Source: Brevibacterium sp. CCUG 69071
GTDB lineage: Bacteria > Actinomycetota > Actinomycetes > Actinomycetales > Brevibacteriaceae
Assembly: GCF_021023135.1 (NCBI RefSeq)
Contig: NZ_PGFV01000001.1
Location: 124,001 to 188,000 of the forward strand
Direction of reading: 5' to 3'
DNA: 64,000 nt
Position numbers and translations under genes: made by a program. Within the stretch, counting starts at the first letter, position 1, and each line of letters starts with the position of its first letter. The notes under the pieces are model-generated. The model saw only the letters and a program-made list of their open reading frames with translations, had not been told where the DNA came from and did not search any database. Below are positions 41,468 through 49,921 of this stretch, one piece after another.

Positions 41468-42064
41468 ATGACGCAACTCACCCCGCGGGGTCGACCGCTC
41501 GACGATGAGCTCACCGCTCGAGTCCTCGACGAGGTGCGCAGTCGCCTCGATGCCGTCGGCATGGTCAATCTCCGCATCGAGAACGTCGCCGCCGCGGTCG
41601 GTTGCAGCAAGACCGCGATCTACCGTCGGTGGCCGAACAAGGCCGAACTGGTCGCAGCCGCGATCCTTGAGGGCATCAGCATCGGTCGGACTCCGGACAC
41701 GGGCGATGTCGTCGAGGACCTCGTCGAACATGCGTGGCAGCATCTGGTCAACTTCCGGCAGGAGGGCGCTTCGGAACACCGTCAGAATGGTGTGCTCCTG
41801 GCGCTGTTCGACCTCGAGGTGATTCCCCTCATCTCCGAGGGCTATATGCAGGCGCGCCATGTGATCGGTCGGGACATCCTGGAACGGGCACAGTTCCGAG
41901 AGCAGATCGGCGCGGACCTCGATCACGACCTCATTCTCGACGCCATCGCCGGTTTCACATTGTTTCGACTCTCCGTCAAACCCGATTCGAAGGCTCACAC
42001 CGATGCCGAGATGAAGGACTCCTATCGCAGATTGATCCGCTCCCTGCTCAGTTCGTCGAGCTGA
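41468..42064 (+). CDS. TetR-family regulator
   Basis: The ATG at 41468 begins a 198-residue protein with a TetR helix-turn-helix (VNLRIENVAAAVGCSKTAIY, then RRWPNKAELVAAA). The YRRWPNK variant is characteristic of one TetR subgroup. It lies 61 bp upstream of an amidohydrolase and is co-directional with it. An inverted repeat AACGC...GCGTT at 41418-41438 in its leader may be its own operator. It probably controls the two downstream amide hydrolases. Confidence 0.87.
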   Translation: MTQLTPRGRPLDDELTARVLDEVRSRLDAVGMVNLRIENVAAAVGCSKTAIYRRWPNKAELVAAAILEGISIGRTPDTGDVVEDLVEHAWQHLVNFRQEGASEHRQNGVLLALFDLEVIPLISEGYMQARHVIGRDILERAQFREQIGADLDHDLILDAIAGFTLFRLSVKPDSKAHTDAEMKDSYRRLIRSLLSSSS

Positions 42065-42125
42065 GCCGCACGCAGGGCGACGACCTCTGTGTGATCTGCA
42101 CACCCGAAAGGAAACACCGACCGCA

Positions 42126-43427
42126 ATGCCAGCAGCATATGTTCCCGGCGCACTGTCCGGGTCCGAGCATCTCCTCCTCCGTGGAGCGACTCTCATCGAC
42201 GGCAACGGCGGTGGCCCGATCACCTCCTCCGAGATCGAAGTCAAGGACGACCGCATCGTCTACGTCGGTGTCCGCCGGAACGAAGGGACCACCTCGGCGG
42301 GGGAGAAGGCTCGGATCATCGATCTCGAGGGAACCACGGTCATGCCGGGATTCATCGACTCCCATGTCCACCTCAGCCTCTCCATCGAGAACCAAGAGGC
42401 CAACCTCGCTCGATTCGCCTCGGAGCGAGTGGTCCGCAGCGCCGTGAACGCCAGGAACACTCTGATGGCCGGTGTGACCACGGCACGCGACCTCGGGGGC
42501 ACCGACCGAGGGCTCCGTGACAGCATCGAACAGGGGCTGATTCTCGGACCTCGGATCCACTTGGCGATCGCCCCGCTCTCGCCGACGGGCGGACACACCG
42601 ACTTCACCATGCCCAACGGGCTGCGGACGATGCCGGAGATGCCCGTCGATCCGATCATCGACACCGACGACGACGTCCGTCGGACCATCCGTCTCCTCAT
42701 CCGCTCCGGGGCCGACGTCATCAAGGTCTGCACCACCGGCGGCGTCTCCAGCCCGACCGACACGCCCGATGACATCGGGGTGCCCGAAGAGCACGTGCGA
42801 CTCATCGTCGAGGAGACTGCGAAGAGGTCCGGTCAGCCGGTGGCCGCCCACGCCCAGGGGGCCGCAGGCATCAAAGCCGCCATCCGCGGCGGCGTCCGGT
42901 CGATCGAGCACGGCTACGGCATCGACGACGAAGGCATCGATCTCATGCTCGAGCACGGGACGTTCCTCGTGCCTACGCTCAGCAGCGCTCTGCGCGTGCC
43001 CGACCCGAAGGACGTGCCGAGCTACCTCTACGAGAAGAAGGTGAGATGGTCGGCGATCGCCCGGGAGCGAGTTGCGCAGGCCATGCAGGCCGGCGTCAGG
43101 GTCGCTCTCGGCACCGATGCCGGCGTGTGCCCACACGGGGTCAACCTGCGGGAGGAGATGCACGCCGTCGAGCTCGGCCTCTCCCCGATGGACGCGATCG
43201 TCGCGGGCACCAGGAATGCGGCCCAACTGCTGCGCCTCGGCGACCACATCGGCACGGTGGAGGGAGGGAAGCTGGCCGACCTCGTCATCGTCGACTTCGA
43301 TCCGCTGACAGACATCGCACGAATGGCCGAGCCGGACAACGTCAAGGTCGTCCTCCTGGGCGGAGCCCCCGTCAAAGACACCGACGGATGGTTCGGCCGT
43401 CCGGTGCAGCGCGCTGCCCTCGGATGA
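42126..43427 (+). CDS. Amidohydrolase-family metal enzyme (Xaa-Pro dipeptidase/imidazolonepropionase-like)
   Basis: The 433-residue protein shows every motif of the binuclear amidohydrolase superfamily: MPGFIDSHVHL, DVIKVCTTGG with the bridging Lys, PVAAHAQG and IEHGYG with metal His residues, and ALGTDAGVCPHG with the catalytic Asp. SPTGGHTDFTMPNG is typical of the subgroup that cleaves Xaa-Pro, Xaa-Arg/Lys or N-acyl amino acid bonds. The ATG is preceded by CGAAAGGAAAC. Its stop overlaps the start of a 39-codon ORF that reaches the M20 gene. Exact substrate unknown. Confidence 0.88.
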   Translation: MPAAYVPGALSGSEHLLLRGATLIDGNGGGPITSSEIEVKDDRIVYVGVRRNEGTTSAGEKARIIDLEGTTVMPGFIDSHVHLSLSIENQEANLARFASERVVRSAVNARNTLMAGVTTARDLGGTDRGLRDSIEQGLILGPRIHLAIAPLSPTGGHTDFTMPNGLRTMPEMPVDPIIDTDDDVRRTIRLLIRSGADVIKVCTTGGVSSPTDTPDDIGVPEEHVRLIVEETAKRSGQPVAAHAQGAAGIKAAIRGGVRSIEHGYGIDDEGIDLMLEHGTFLVPTLSSALRVPDPKDVPSYLYEKKVRWSAIARERVAQAMQAGVRVALGTDAGVCPHGVNLREEMHAVELGLSPMDAIVAGTRNAAQLLRLGDHIGTVEGGKLADLVIVDFDPLTDIARMAEPDNVKVVLLGGAPVKDTDGWFGRPVQRAALG

Positions 43428-43543
43428 GCACCCCGGTGCGCCGAGCGGACCTCCGATCCGACCCCATCACAGACCCAGACCCCGACCACAGTTCAGACCC
43501 GACCACAGCAACAACCCCGACCACAGCAGAGGATGCACCATGA
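43424..43543 (+). CDS. 39-codon bridging ORF between two hydrolases
   Basis: ATG at 43424 overlaps the amidohydrolase stop as ATGA, and its own TGA (43541-43543) overlaps the M20 start, again as ATGA. The 39-residue product is low-complexity (STPVRR, then DPITDPDPDHSSDPTTATTP), encoded by three CCCGACCACAG repeats. Either it is a translated coupling leader that carries ribosomes from one hydrolase to the next, or a non-coding repeat that happens to stay open. No family is known. Confidence 0.35.
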   Translation: MSTPVRRADLRSDPITDPDPDHSSDPTTATTPTTAEDAP

Positions 43544-44730
43544 CGATCGATTTCCCGACCGAAGCACAGAACCTGTCCGATGAACTGCGCGACCTGCGCC
43601 GAGACCTGCACGCCCACCCGGAGATCGGCCTCGAACTGCCGTTGACTCAGAAGAAGATCCTCGACGCACTCGCCGGTCTGCCCCTCGAGATCACCACGGG
43701 CACGAGCCTCAATTCCGTGATCGCGGTGCTGCGCGGCGGCAAGCCCGGCCCGACCGTGCTGCTGCGCGGCGATATGGACGCGCTGCCGGTCACCGAGGCG
43801 ACCGGACTCGACTACGCCTCGACGAACGGAAACATGCACGCCTGCGGACACGACCTCCACGTGACCGGTCTCGTCGGTGCCGCGAAGCTGCTCTCGGCCC
43901 ACCAGGACGAGCTTGCCGGCACCGTCGCCTTCATGTTCCAACCCGGTGAGGAAGGACAGGGCGGGGCGAAGATCATGCTCGACGAAGGGATGTTCGACGC
44001 CATCGGCGGCACCCCCGACGCCGCCTATGCGATTCACGTCGCCCCGGGCGTCCCCGGGACCTTCGTCACCCGACCGGGCACGATCATGGCCGGAGCGAAC
44101 ACGCTGCATGTGACGATGCACGGCAAGGGCGGACACAGCTCCCGCCCGGAGGACTCGACCGACCCCATCCGTCCGCTCCTGGAATTCGGCCAGGCCCTGT
44201 ACTCCATGGTCACGAGCACCTTCAGCGTCTTCGATCCCATCGTCGCCGAGGTGACCCAACTCGAAGCCGGCGACGCCGTGAACATCATCCCCTCCACGGC
44301 CAGCCTCGGCGCCTCCGTGCGGACGCTCTCCGCCGAGACGACGAAGTCGTTCCCGACCGCGGCGACGCGGTTGGCCGAATCCATCGCCGCGGCCCACGAA
44401 TGCACCGCCGAGGTGAAATGGGTCGAGCAGTACCCGGTGACCGTCAACGACGAGGGCGAGGCACGATTCGTGTCCGAGACGCTCGGCGGTGCATTCGGAC
44501 AGGCACGCGTCGTCGAATCACCCAATCCGGTGATGGGTTCCGAGGACTTCTCCTATGTCCTCGAGCAGGTGCCCGGCGCATTCCTCTTCCTCTTCGTCTC
44601 CCCAGACGGAGTCGACCCGGAGACCGCCGCGACGAACCATTCGCCCGAGGTGCTCTTCGATGACTCTCATCTGCCCGATCAGGCGGCGGCGCTCGCCACC
44701 CTCGCCTGGGTGCGGACGCAGCGGCGCTGA
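43540..44730 (+). CDS. M20-family N-acyl-amino acid amidohydrolase
   Basis: The 396-residue enzyme carries the M20D markers: LRRDLHAHPEIG, LLRGDMDALPVTE, MHACGHDLHV with the metal Cys and His, FQPGEEGQGGA with the catalytic Glu, GKGGHSSRPEDSTDP in the lid domain, and MGSEDFSYVLE. Such enzymes release amino acids from N-acetyl, hippuryl or other acyl conjugates, or amidohydrolyse auxin-type conjugates. It is the last gene of the TetR-amidohydrolase unit, reached by an ATGA overlap. Confidence 0.92.
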   Translation: MTIDFPTEAQNLSDELRDLRRDLHAHPEIGLELPLTQKKILDALAGLPLEITTGTSLNSVIAVLRGGKPGPTVLLRGDMDALPVTEATGLDYASTNGNMHACGHDLHVTGLVGAAKLLSAHQDELAGTVAFMFQPGEEGQGGAKIMLDEGMFDAIGGTPDAAYAIHVAPGVPGTFVTRPGTIMAGANTLHVTMHGKGGHSSRPEDSTDPIRPLLEFGQALYSMVTSTFSVFDPIVAEVTQLEAGDAVNIIPSTASLGASVRTLSAETTKSFPTAATRLAESIAAAHECTAEVKWVEQYPVTVNDEGEARFVSETLGGAFGQARVVESPNPVMGSEDFSYVLEQVPGAFLFLFVSPDGVDPETAATNHSPEVLFDDSHLPDQAAALATLAWVRTQRR

Positions 44731-44742
44731 TCGCTCGGGCTG

Positions 44743-44813
44743 AAGGGATCCTTGGGACCAAGGGCATCCTTGGGACCTGGGGCATCCTTCGGGTCGAAGG
44801 CATCCCTTGGGCC
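44743..44813. repeat. 18-bp tandem repeat, four copies
   Basis: Imperfect copies start at 44743 (17 bp), 44760, 44778 and 44796, with a core GGCATCCTTGGGACC. They follow the M20 stop by 12 bp and precede the convergent mgtC-like gene. Each copy holds a short CCTTGGG/GAAGG inverted core. No known element matches. Confidence 0.65.
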
Positions 44814-44851
44814 GAAGGCGAACAGTCGGCGCCAGATGTCGGCTCGTCTGA

Positions 44852-45589
44852 TCAGACGGTGTCGCCGTCCTCATCGACGGAGTGGACCCGGTCCTCGCGC
44901 ATGCTCACCTTGTCGACCCCCGGCAGCTCCATCAGCGGGGGAATGAGCATGTGCAGGGGCGGTTTGCCCTCGAACTTCACATCGATCTGGACCATCTTCA
45001 CCCCTTCGGCGGAGTCGAAGCGTTTGGAGTCGACGATGGTGTTCGAGAACCCCATGGTGCTTGCAACCGCGAGGATGTCGCGCAGGATTCCCGAGCCGTC
45101 CCGGTAGGCGATGCGCAGCAGCTTGCGGTGATCGCTGTCCGGGATCCGACGGATCAGGGGAGCAATGACGAAGAGAGTCAGCAGGTGCAGCGCCGTGAGC
45201 ATCGCCGCCAGTGTGACCATCCCGGCGCCGCAGGCCATGCCCACGGCGGCCGTGACCCAGATGGTGGCGGCCGTGGTCAGGCCCCGGACCATATTCCGAC
45301 CCTTGAAGATCACTCCGGCACCGAGGAAGCCGATGCCCGAGACGATCTGCGCCGCGATCCGCGAGGGATCGAGGCGGACATCGTTGTCGAGGACTCCGGC
45401 GAAGCCGTAGGCCGAGACCAAGGTGAACGCGCATGTGCCGATGCCCACGAGCACATGGGTGCGATAGCCGGCGCTCTTCTGGCGGAACTGACGTTCGAAC
45501 CCGATGAGGGAACAGAAGACGAAGCTGGCCAGGAGCAGCTCGGCCTCGATGAGGCCGGTGGAACTGAAGAGATCGATCTGAGAACCCAT
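44852..45589 (-). CDS. MgtC/SapB-family membrane protein
   Basis: The 245-residue protein has the MgtC transmembrane domain (about 10-140) with LLASFVFCSLIGFERQFRQKSAGYRTHVLVGIG, of which LIGxERQ and AGxRTH are diagnostic, and IVSGIGFLGAGVIFK. A C-terminal ACT-like soluble region (about 155-240) has DSKRFDSAEGVKMVQIDV. MgtC proteins aid growth in low Mg2+ and inhibit ATP synthase or affect phosphate uptake in some bacteria. ATG 45589 follows GTGAGGTGCAC; an upstream ATG at 45601 lacks a site. Confidence 0.9.
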   Translation of the reverse strand: MGSQIDLFSSTGLIEAELLLASFVFCSLIGFERQFRQKSAGYRTHVLVGIGTCAFTLVSAYGFAGVLDNDVRLDPSRIAAQIVSGIGFLGAGVIFKGRNMVRGLTTAATIWVTAAVGMACGAGMVTLAAMLTALHLLTLFVIAPLIRRIPDSDHRKLLRIAYRDGSGILRDILAVASTMGFSNTIVDSKRFDSAEGVKMVQIDVKFEGKPPLHMLIPPLMELPGVDKVSMREDRVHSVDEDGDTV

Positions 45590-45608
45590 AGTGCACCTCA
45601 CATTAGAC

Positions 45609-45644
45609 CTGTGGGACCCCGGCCGACAGCTCGGGGTCCCACAG
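45609..45644. terminator. 13-bp perfect terminator hairpin
   Basis: CTGTGGGACCCCG at 45609-45621 pairs perfectly with 45632-45644 around a 10-base loop. It lies 26 bp beyond the stop of the duplicated DUF3533-like gene and before the mgtC-like gene, on the same strand. Confidence 0.85.
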
Positions 45645-45670
45645 TCGTCTGCACTGAGAGGAGAAAGCGC

Positions 45671-48163
45671 CTACACGGTCGAGGGAATCCACTCGTGTTC
45701 GTCGCCAGGCGCCGACTCGCCTGCCGCAGGATCGGCGAATGCCTCGGTGCGGCGGTGGCTCAGGCCATCACCGGCGGTGGGCGCGACGCGGCGGTCGGCT
45801 GCCTCGGCGGGGGAAGCTGCCTGAGAGGGAGAACTCGTCTCGCCGGGGGAGTCCTCGACGACCGTCGAACGCACGGTCTGCGAGCTCGCCGGGCTCCGAT
45901 GTGCCGAAACGGTGCGCAGGGGCGCAGAGGCCTCGAGTGCCTTTGCCTGCTTGGCCCGTTGCTTGGCCTTCTCGCGCTCCTGTTCGAGATGGAGATTGCC
46001 GAAATCGTGCTCGGTTCGCGGCGGCTTGACGCTGTCGATGAGGAAGACGAACGCCAGCGACACGAGTCCCCACAGTCCGAGGACCTGCAGATGCTCGGTG
46101 ACGACATCACCATCGAAGTAGATGATCGACCGAATCGTCTCCACGGCCGCCGGCATCGGCAGGACGTCGTGGAGTGTGGAGAAGAACGTCGGCGTCATGT
46201 ACTCCGAGATCGCGCCGTTGGAGGCCGGCATGCCGGCGAACATGAGCGTGCCGATGACCGGAATGATCGCGAGCATGCCGATGAGCCGCTCGAAGACCAT
46301 GGCGAACATGGCGATGCAGAAGATCGCTATGATTCCGGCTCCCCACAGCTGCGCGAAATGTCCGTCGACGGCACCGGTGATCGGCCCGGCGATGAGCGCG
46401 ACGACCAGAGACATGGACGGCGAATAGACCGCGGTCAGAGGCAGCATCCGCTTGAGCGGACGACTCCACGGGTTTGCATTGGCACCGACGATGACGACCA
46501 TGAACCCGGCGAGGACCCAACCCATCGCGACGTACATGACGACCACGCCGTTCTTGTCCCGATCGGGAAGCGGAGCGACGTCGTCGACCTGGAGGTCCAT
46601 GTCCTGAGCGGAGGCGACCTGGTCGAAGACCTGATTGACGACACGGTAGGCGCTGTTGTTGCCCGACTCATTGGCGATGAGGGTGAAGTCCGGGTTCTGC
46701 TCCGTCGGCAGGACGAGGGCGGCGACCTCGTCCCGGTCCTCGACGAGGGCGCGAGCCTCGTCCTCATCGGTTGTGGCCGTGAAGTCGAACATGTCCTTGC
46801 CCATGCTCTTCTCGAGGTCGGCGATCGTGTCCTTGGCCTGCTCGCTCGAGGAGCCGACCACGGTCACCGGCATGTCCTTGGGTGTGGGTGAGCCCATCGC
46901 GCCGAGCATGAAGGTGATCATCATCGTCACCATGGCCAGCGGGAAGATCGCGAGGGAGATGTAGCGCAGCACCTTCGAATCGGGCCGTCGGCCGCCGTGC
47001 AGGGACGGGATGTTGACGGTGAGCGGCTGCGGATCGGGGTTGCGCCGGTGCGAGACGAAGTCGTAGCCCTTCGTCAGCAGCAGCCCGACGACGGCACCGA
47101 TGGCGAGCACGAGGAGATGGCCGGTGACGCCGGTGCCGTTGAAATAGAGCACCGAGCGCAGGGATTCGCCGATGGCGGGCATCGGCAGGAATTCGTGGGT
47201 GAAGCGGTAGAACGGCGGCATGGTGTAGACCGGCATGGACATGTTCGACGACGGCATGCCGAGGACCATGAGGAAGAGGATGCCGAAGATCACCCCCATC
47301 GAACCGAAGAGTCGGGTGATGAAGAGTTGGACGCAGGCGATCGCGAACACACCCAACCAGGCGACGCCGAGGACGGCGACGGTGTCCTTGACGTCGACGA
47401 TGTCGAGGATGGGGCAGGTGACCGTCCAGACCAGACCGGCGATGACCGCCGCCCACGCGCCGAGGATCGGCACGATGCGCTTGAACTTGAGCAGCTCGGG
47501 CGAGTTCGAACGGAGCACGCTGAAGGGCAGATACCCGGCCATGACGATCGCGGTCATGAGGAACATGGCACCCAGACCCGTCGGGTCGTTGTCGGGCAGC
47601 GGGGCCACGTCTTCGGTCTCGATCTCGAGGCCTTCGTCTTGGAGGGTGGGCATGACGAGTCCGGTGACCGTCGTCGCCTGCTGGGCTCCGGCGCCGCTTG
47701 CCGTGTACAGGGTGGCCGTCTTGCCCTTGACGACGACGGCTGCCGAGACCTCCCGATCGACGACCATCTGGCGGGCGGTGTGCGCATCGTCGACGGTGTC
47801 GACCTCGAGTGCGTCGGGTTCGTTTCCGTCGAGGGTGAACTTCGTGTCTGCCGCCTTCGTATCCGAGCCGGCCACGACGACGGGCATGTCATTGGCTGTG
47901 GGGGAGTGCATGGTGCCGAGATAACCCGTGATCATCATGCCCACGAAGATGAGGGGCATGACGAAGATCGCGACCGTGCGTCCGATCAGCTCGGCCTTCG
48001 CACGCTTCGCCGCTGCAGCGGCGTCGACCGCGTCGGTGCGGGCATGTGCGTCGGTGGTGTCGGCCGAATCCGGGGCATCCGAGCCCAGCTCAGCCGAATC
48101 CGAGGCGTCGTGCGGATCGAGCCCTCGTGCCTCTCGGCGAGTGCGTGGCGGTGGTGTGGTCAC
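45671..48163 (-). CDS. Tandem-duplicated YhgE/DUF3533-like membrane protein
   Basis: The 830-residue protein consists of two homologous halves. Half one (about 60-385) and half two (about 405-735) each have one helix, an extracytoplasmic domain opening with MPV(V/T)V, the motif DVAPLPD-x-D, then five or six helices, and the late block LPMPA...E(S/T)(L/I)RS...YF(N/D)G. A disordered Asp/Ala N terminus and a Ser/Pro tail flank them. The single-copy homologue is at 39468. Such proteins resemble ABC-2 permeases without an ATPase and may export lipids or drugs. It is divergent from a TetR gene. Confidence 0.85.
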   Translation of the reverse strand: MTTPPPRTRREARGLDPHDASDSAELGSDAPDSADTTDAHARTDAVDAAAAAKRAKAELIGRTVAIFVMPLIFVGMMITGYLGTMHSPTANDMPVVVAGSDTKAADTKFTLDGNEPDALEVDTVDDAHTARQMVVDREVSAAVVVKGKTATLYTASGAGAQQATTVTGLVMPTLQDEGLEIETEDVAPLPDNDPTGLGAMFLMTAIVMAGYLPFSVLRSNSPELLKFKRIVPILGAWAAVIAGLVWTVTCPILDIVDVKDTVAVLGVAWLGVFAIACVQLFITRLFGSMGVIFGILFLMVLGMPSSNMSMPVYTMPPFYRFTHEFLPMPAIGESLRSVLYFNGTGVTGHLLVLAIGAVVGLLLTKGYDFVSHRRNPDPQPLTVNIPSLHGGRRPDSKVLRYISLAIFPLAMVTMMITFMLGAMGSPTPKDMPVTVVGSSSEQAKDTIADLEKSMGKDMFDFTATTDEDEARALVEDRDEVAALVLPTEQNPDFTLIANESGNNSAYRVVNQVFDQVASAQDMDLQVDDVAPLPDRDKNGVVVMYVAMGWVLAGFMVVIVGANANPWSRPLKRMLPLTAVYSPSMSLVVALIAGPITGAVDGHFAQLWGAGIIAIFCIAMFAMVFERLIGMLAIIPVIGTLMFAGMPASNGAISEYMTPTFFSTLHDVLPMPAAVETIRSIIYFDGDVVTEHLQVLGLWGLVSLAFVFLIDSVKPPRTEHDFGNLHLEQEREKAKQRAKQAKALEASAPLRTVSAHRSPASSQTVRSTVVEDSPGETSSPSQAASPAEAADRRVAPTAGDGLSHRRTEAFADPAAGESAPGDEHEWIPSTV

Positions 48164-48227
48164 TGTCGTCCTCCAGGTATCGCGGAAGTCGAGTGATCGC
48201 CGTCGACCACCTTGAACTCGACCACTT

Positions 48228-48243
48228 TAAGACATGTGACTTA
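48228..48243. promoter_or_regulatory. Candidate TetR operator
   Basis: TAAGACATGTGACTTA is an imperfect inverted repeat (6 of 8 pairs) in the spacer between the duplicated membrane-protein gene and its TetR gene. Its place and A+T-rich setting fit a repressor site shared by both. Confidence 0.45.
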
Positions 48244-48374
48244 GAATTGTGAAATCGTCACGGATTTGCCATCGTGATGTCAGTACTCGCCGAGGCGGTC
48301 CATCCGAGGGCTCTTCGGGTGGTGAGGCCGGAGCGCCGAGGCCGTTCGACCGCCGTGTTCGCGGTGGTCCGGCG

Positions 48375-49049
48375 ATGACGGAAGATGAGGATATGGGACT
48401 GCAGAGCGACCGGGCCCGGGAAACGCTGCTCAACGCCGCGGAGGAGCTGTTCGCCGTCCACGGCATCGACGCCGTCTCGAACCGCCGCATCGTCGAGCAC
48501 GCCGGTGCGGCCAATCATTCGGCCGTGACCTACCATTTCGGCGGTCGTGACGGTCTTCTGCGTGCGCTTGTCGAGCGGCATGTCGCCGAGGTGGCCGTGC
48601 ACAGGCAGGAGGTCATCGCCGGGCTGGGGAGCGCCCCGAGCATCCACGACTTCGTCCGTGCCCGGCTCGGTCCGCTGTTCGCCGTCTTCGCCGGGCTGCC
48701 GTCGCCGAGTTGGCGTGCTCAGTTCCTTTCGCAGGTGGGAACCGTGCCTTCGGCCGTTGAGATCATGAGGTCCGTGGTGGCGGAGTCCGGTCTGCCCGAG
48801 GATCTCCGATTCTTCGGCGGCGATGTCGAGGGTATCCCGACCAGTGTGCTTCGCGGCCGGGCCTATCTGCTCGCGCACATGGTCATCGGTGTCAGCGCCG
48901 ACCAGGAGGCGAAGATGAACGACGGCGAACACAAAGGCACATGGGAGCAGGTCGGACGGTTCCTCATCGACGCCGCCGCGGGAATGCTCGCAGGCCCCGT
49001 GACCGCGCCCGATGGGGCGATCCGCTACCCGGCAGTGCCCTACCTCTGA
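48375..49049 (+). CDS. TetR-family regulator of the duplicated DUF3533-like gene
   Basis: The 224-residue protein has a TetR helix-turn-helix (RETLLNAAEELFAVHGIDAV, then AGAANHSAVTYHFGGRDGL). The THHFG-like AVTYHFGGRDGLL motif resembles TetR regulators of the CerR/AefR type. Two starts are possible: ATG 48375, and ATG 48393 with GGAAG 8 bp upstream. It is divergent from the 830-residue membrane protein with 211 bp between, repeating the arrangement at 39468-41359. Confidence 0.85.
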   Translation: MTEDEDMGLQSDRARETLLNAAEELFAVHGIDAVSNRRIVEHAGAANHSAVTYHFGGRDGLLRALVERHVAEVAVHRQEVIAGLGSAPSIHDFVRARLGPLFAVFAGLPSPSWRAQFLSQVGTVPSAVEIMRSVVAESGLPEDLRFFGGDVEGIPTSVLRGRAYLLAHMVIGVSADQEAKMNDGEHKGTWEQVGRFLIDAAAGMLAGPVTAPDGAIRYPAVPYL

Positions 49050-49116
49050 GTCGCCCCGTACCCAGGCGCATCATGGTCAGTGTTCCCAGCTGCGCCGGAC
49101 GGGCGAAGTCTCGGGG

Positions 49117-49851
49117 TCAGTTGCAGCCTTCGGGACCGCAGACCGCTCCATCGGGATACGTCTCGCCTGACGGGGAGTCCTTCTCCGAGCCGTTGCCGGT
49201 CAGCACGGTGAGCTTCTGACTCTCACCCCAGGCGGTCTCGAGCGCATGGGCGAAGGCATCCGGCGACTGAGCGCCGGAGATTCCGTATCTGCGGTCGATG
49301 ACGAAGAAGGGGACTCCGTTCGCGCCGAGAGCCTGAGCCTCGGCGATATCGGCCTTCACCTCGGCGCTGTAATCGTCCCCGGACAAGGTGCGACGGGTCT
49401 CCTCGGCGTCGATGCCGAGGGATTGCCCCACCTCGGCGAGGTAGTCGACGTCCCCGATGTTCCGGCCCTGTTCGAAGTGACCCGACAGCAGCGTCTCTTT
49501 GGCCTCGGCCATCAGCCCGTGGGTCTTGGCGAGGTGGAGGAATCGGTGGGCGGTGAAGCTGTTTGCCACGACGATCGAGCCGAAATCGTAGTCGAGGCCT
49601 TCGCCGGCGGCCTCCTTCGCCACATGGGCGAACATCTGCTCGACCTGCTCGGCCGGCATGCCCTTGGACCGGCTGAGGTAGTCGGTCTCGGTGCCCTCAT
49701 AGTGGGCGGGCAGCGTCGGGTCGAGCTGAAAGCTGCGCCACTCGACTTCGACGCCGTCCCTGTGCTCGAACCCGTTCAGAGCGGTCTCGAAACGACGTTT
49801 GCCGATGTAGCACCACGGACATGCGATGTCCGACCAGATCTCGATCTTCAT
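49117..49851 (-). CDS. DsbA-family oxidoreductase (FrnE-like)
   Basis: The 244-residue cytosolic protein starts MKIEIWSDIACPWCYIGKRR with the redox pair Cys11-Pro-Trp-Cys14, the thioredoxin-fold pattern of FrnE/2-hydroxychromene isomerase-like DsbA proteins. The cis-Pro loop NGVPFFVID is present. The C terminus adds GAVCGPEGCN, a second CxxxxC pair seen in FrnE proteins linked to oxidative-stress tolerance. No signal peptide is present. It is monocistronic, downstream of the siderophore-binding gene on the same strand. Confidence 0.88.
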   Translation of the reverse strand: MKIEIWSDIACPWCYIGKRRFETALNGFEHRDGVEVEWRSFQLDPTLPAHYEGTETDYLSRSKGMPAEQVEQMFAHVAKEAAGEGLDYDFGSIVVANSFTAHRFLHLAKTHGLMAEAKETLLSGHFEQGRNIGDVDYLAEVGQSLGIDAEETRRTLSGDDYSAEVKADIAEAQALGANGVPFFVIDRRYGISGAQSPDAFAHALETAWGESQKLTVLTGNGSEKDSPSGETYPDGAVCGPEGCN

Positions 49852-49889
49852 GACACAGACAACCCCATCTGAGGCGAGGCTATTCCCGG

Positions 49890-49919
49890 CCCGCGCCCTG
49901 GGCCGCGAGAGGGCGCGGG
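49890..49919. terminator. 10-bp terminator hairpin
   Basis: CCCGCGCCCT (49890-49899) pairs perfectly with AGGGCGCGGG (49910-49919). It lies directly beyond the stop of the iron-siderophore binding protein gene and before the DsbA-like gene on the same strand. Confidence 0.75.
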
Positions 49920-49921
49920 GC

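Noticed and set aside
44882-46891. A 669-codon open frame on the plus strand, antisense to the mgtC-like and duplicated DUF3533-like genes
   Set aside because: The sense strand encodes clear families over the same bases; the antisense product is an Asp/Arg/His-rich low-complexity text typical of frames opposite high-GC genes.
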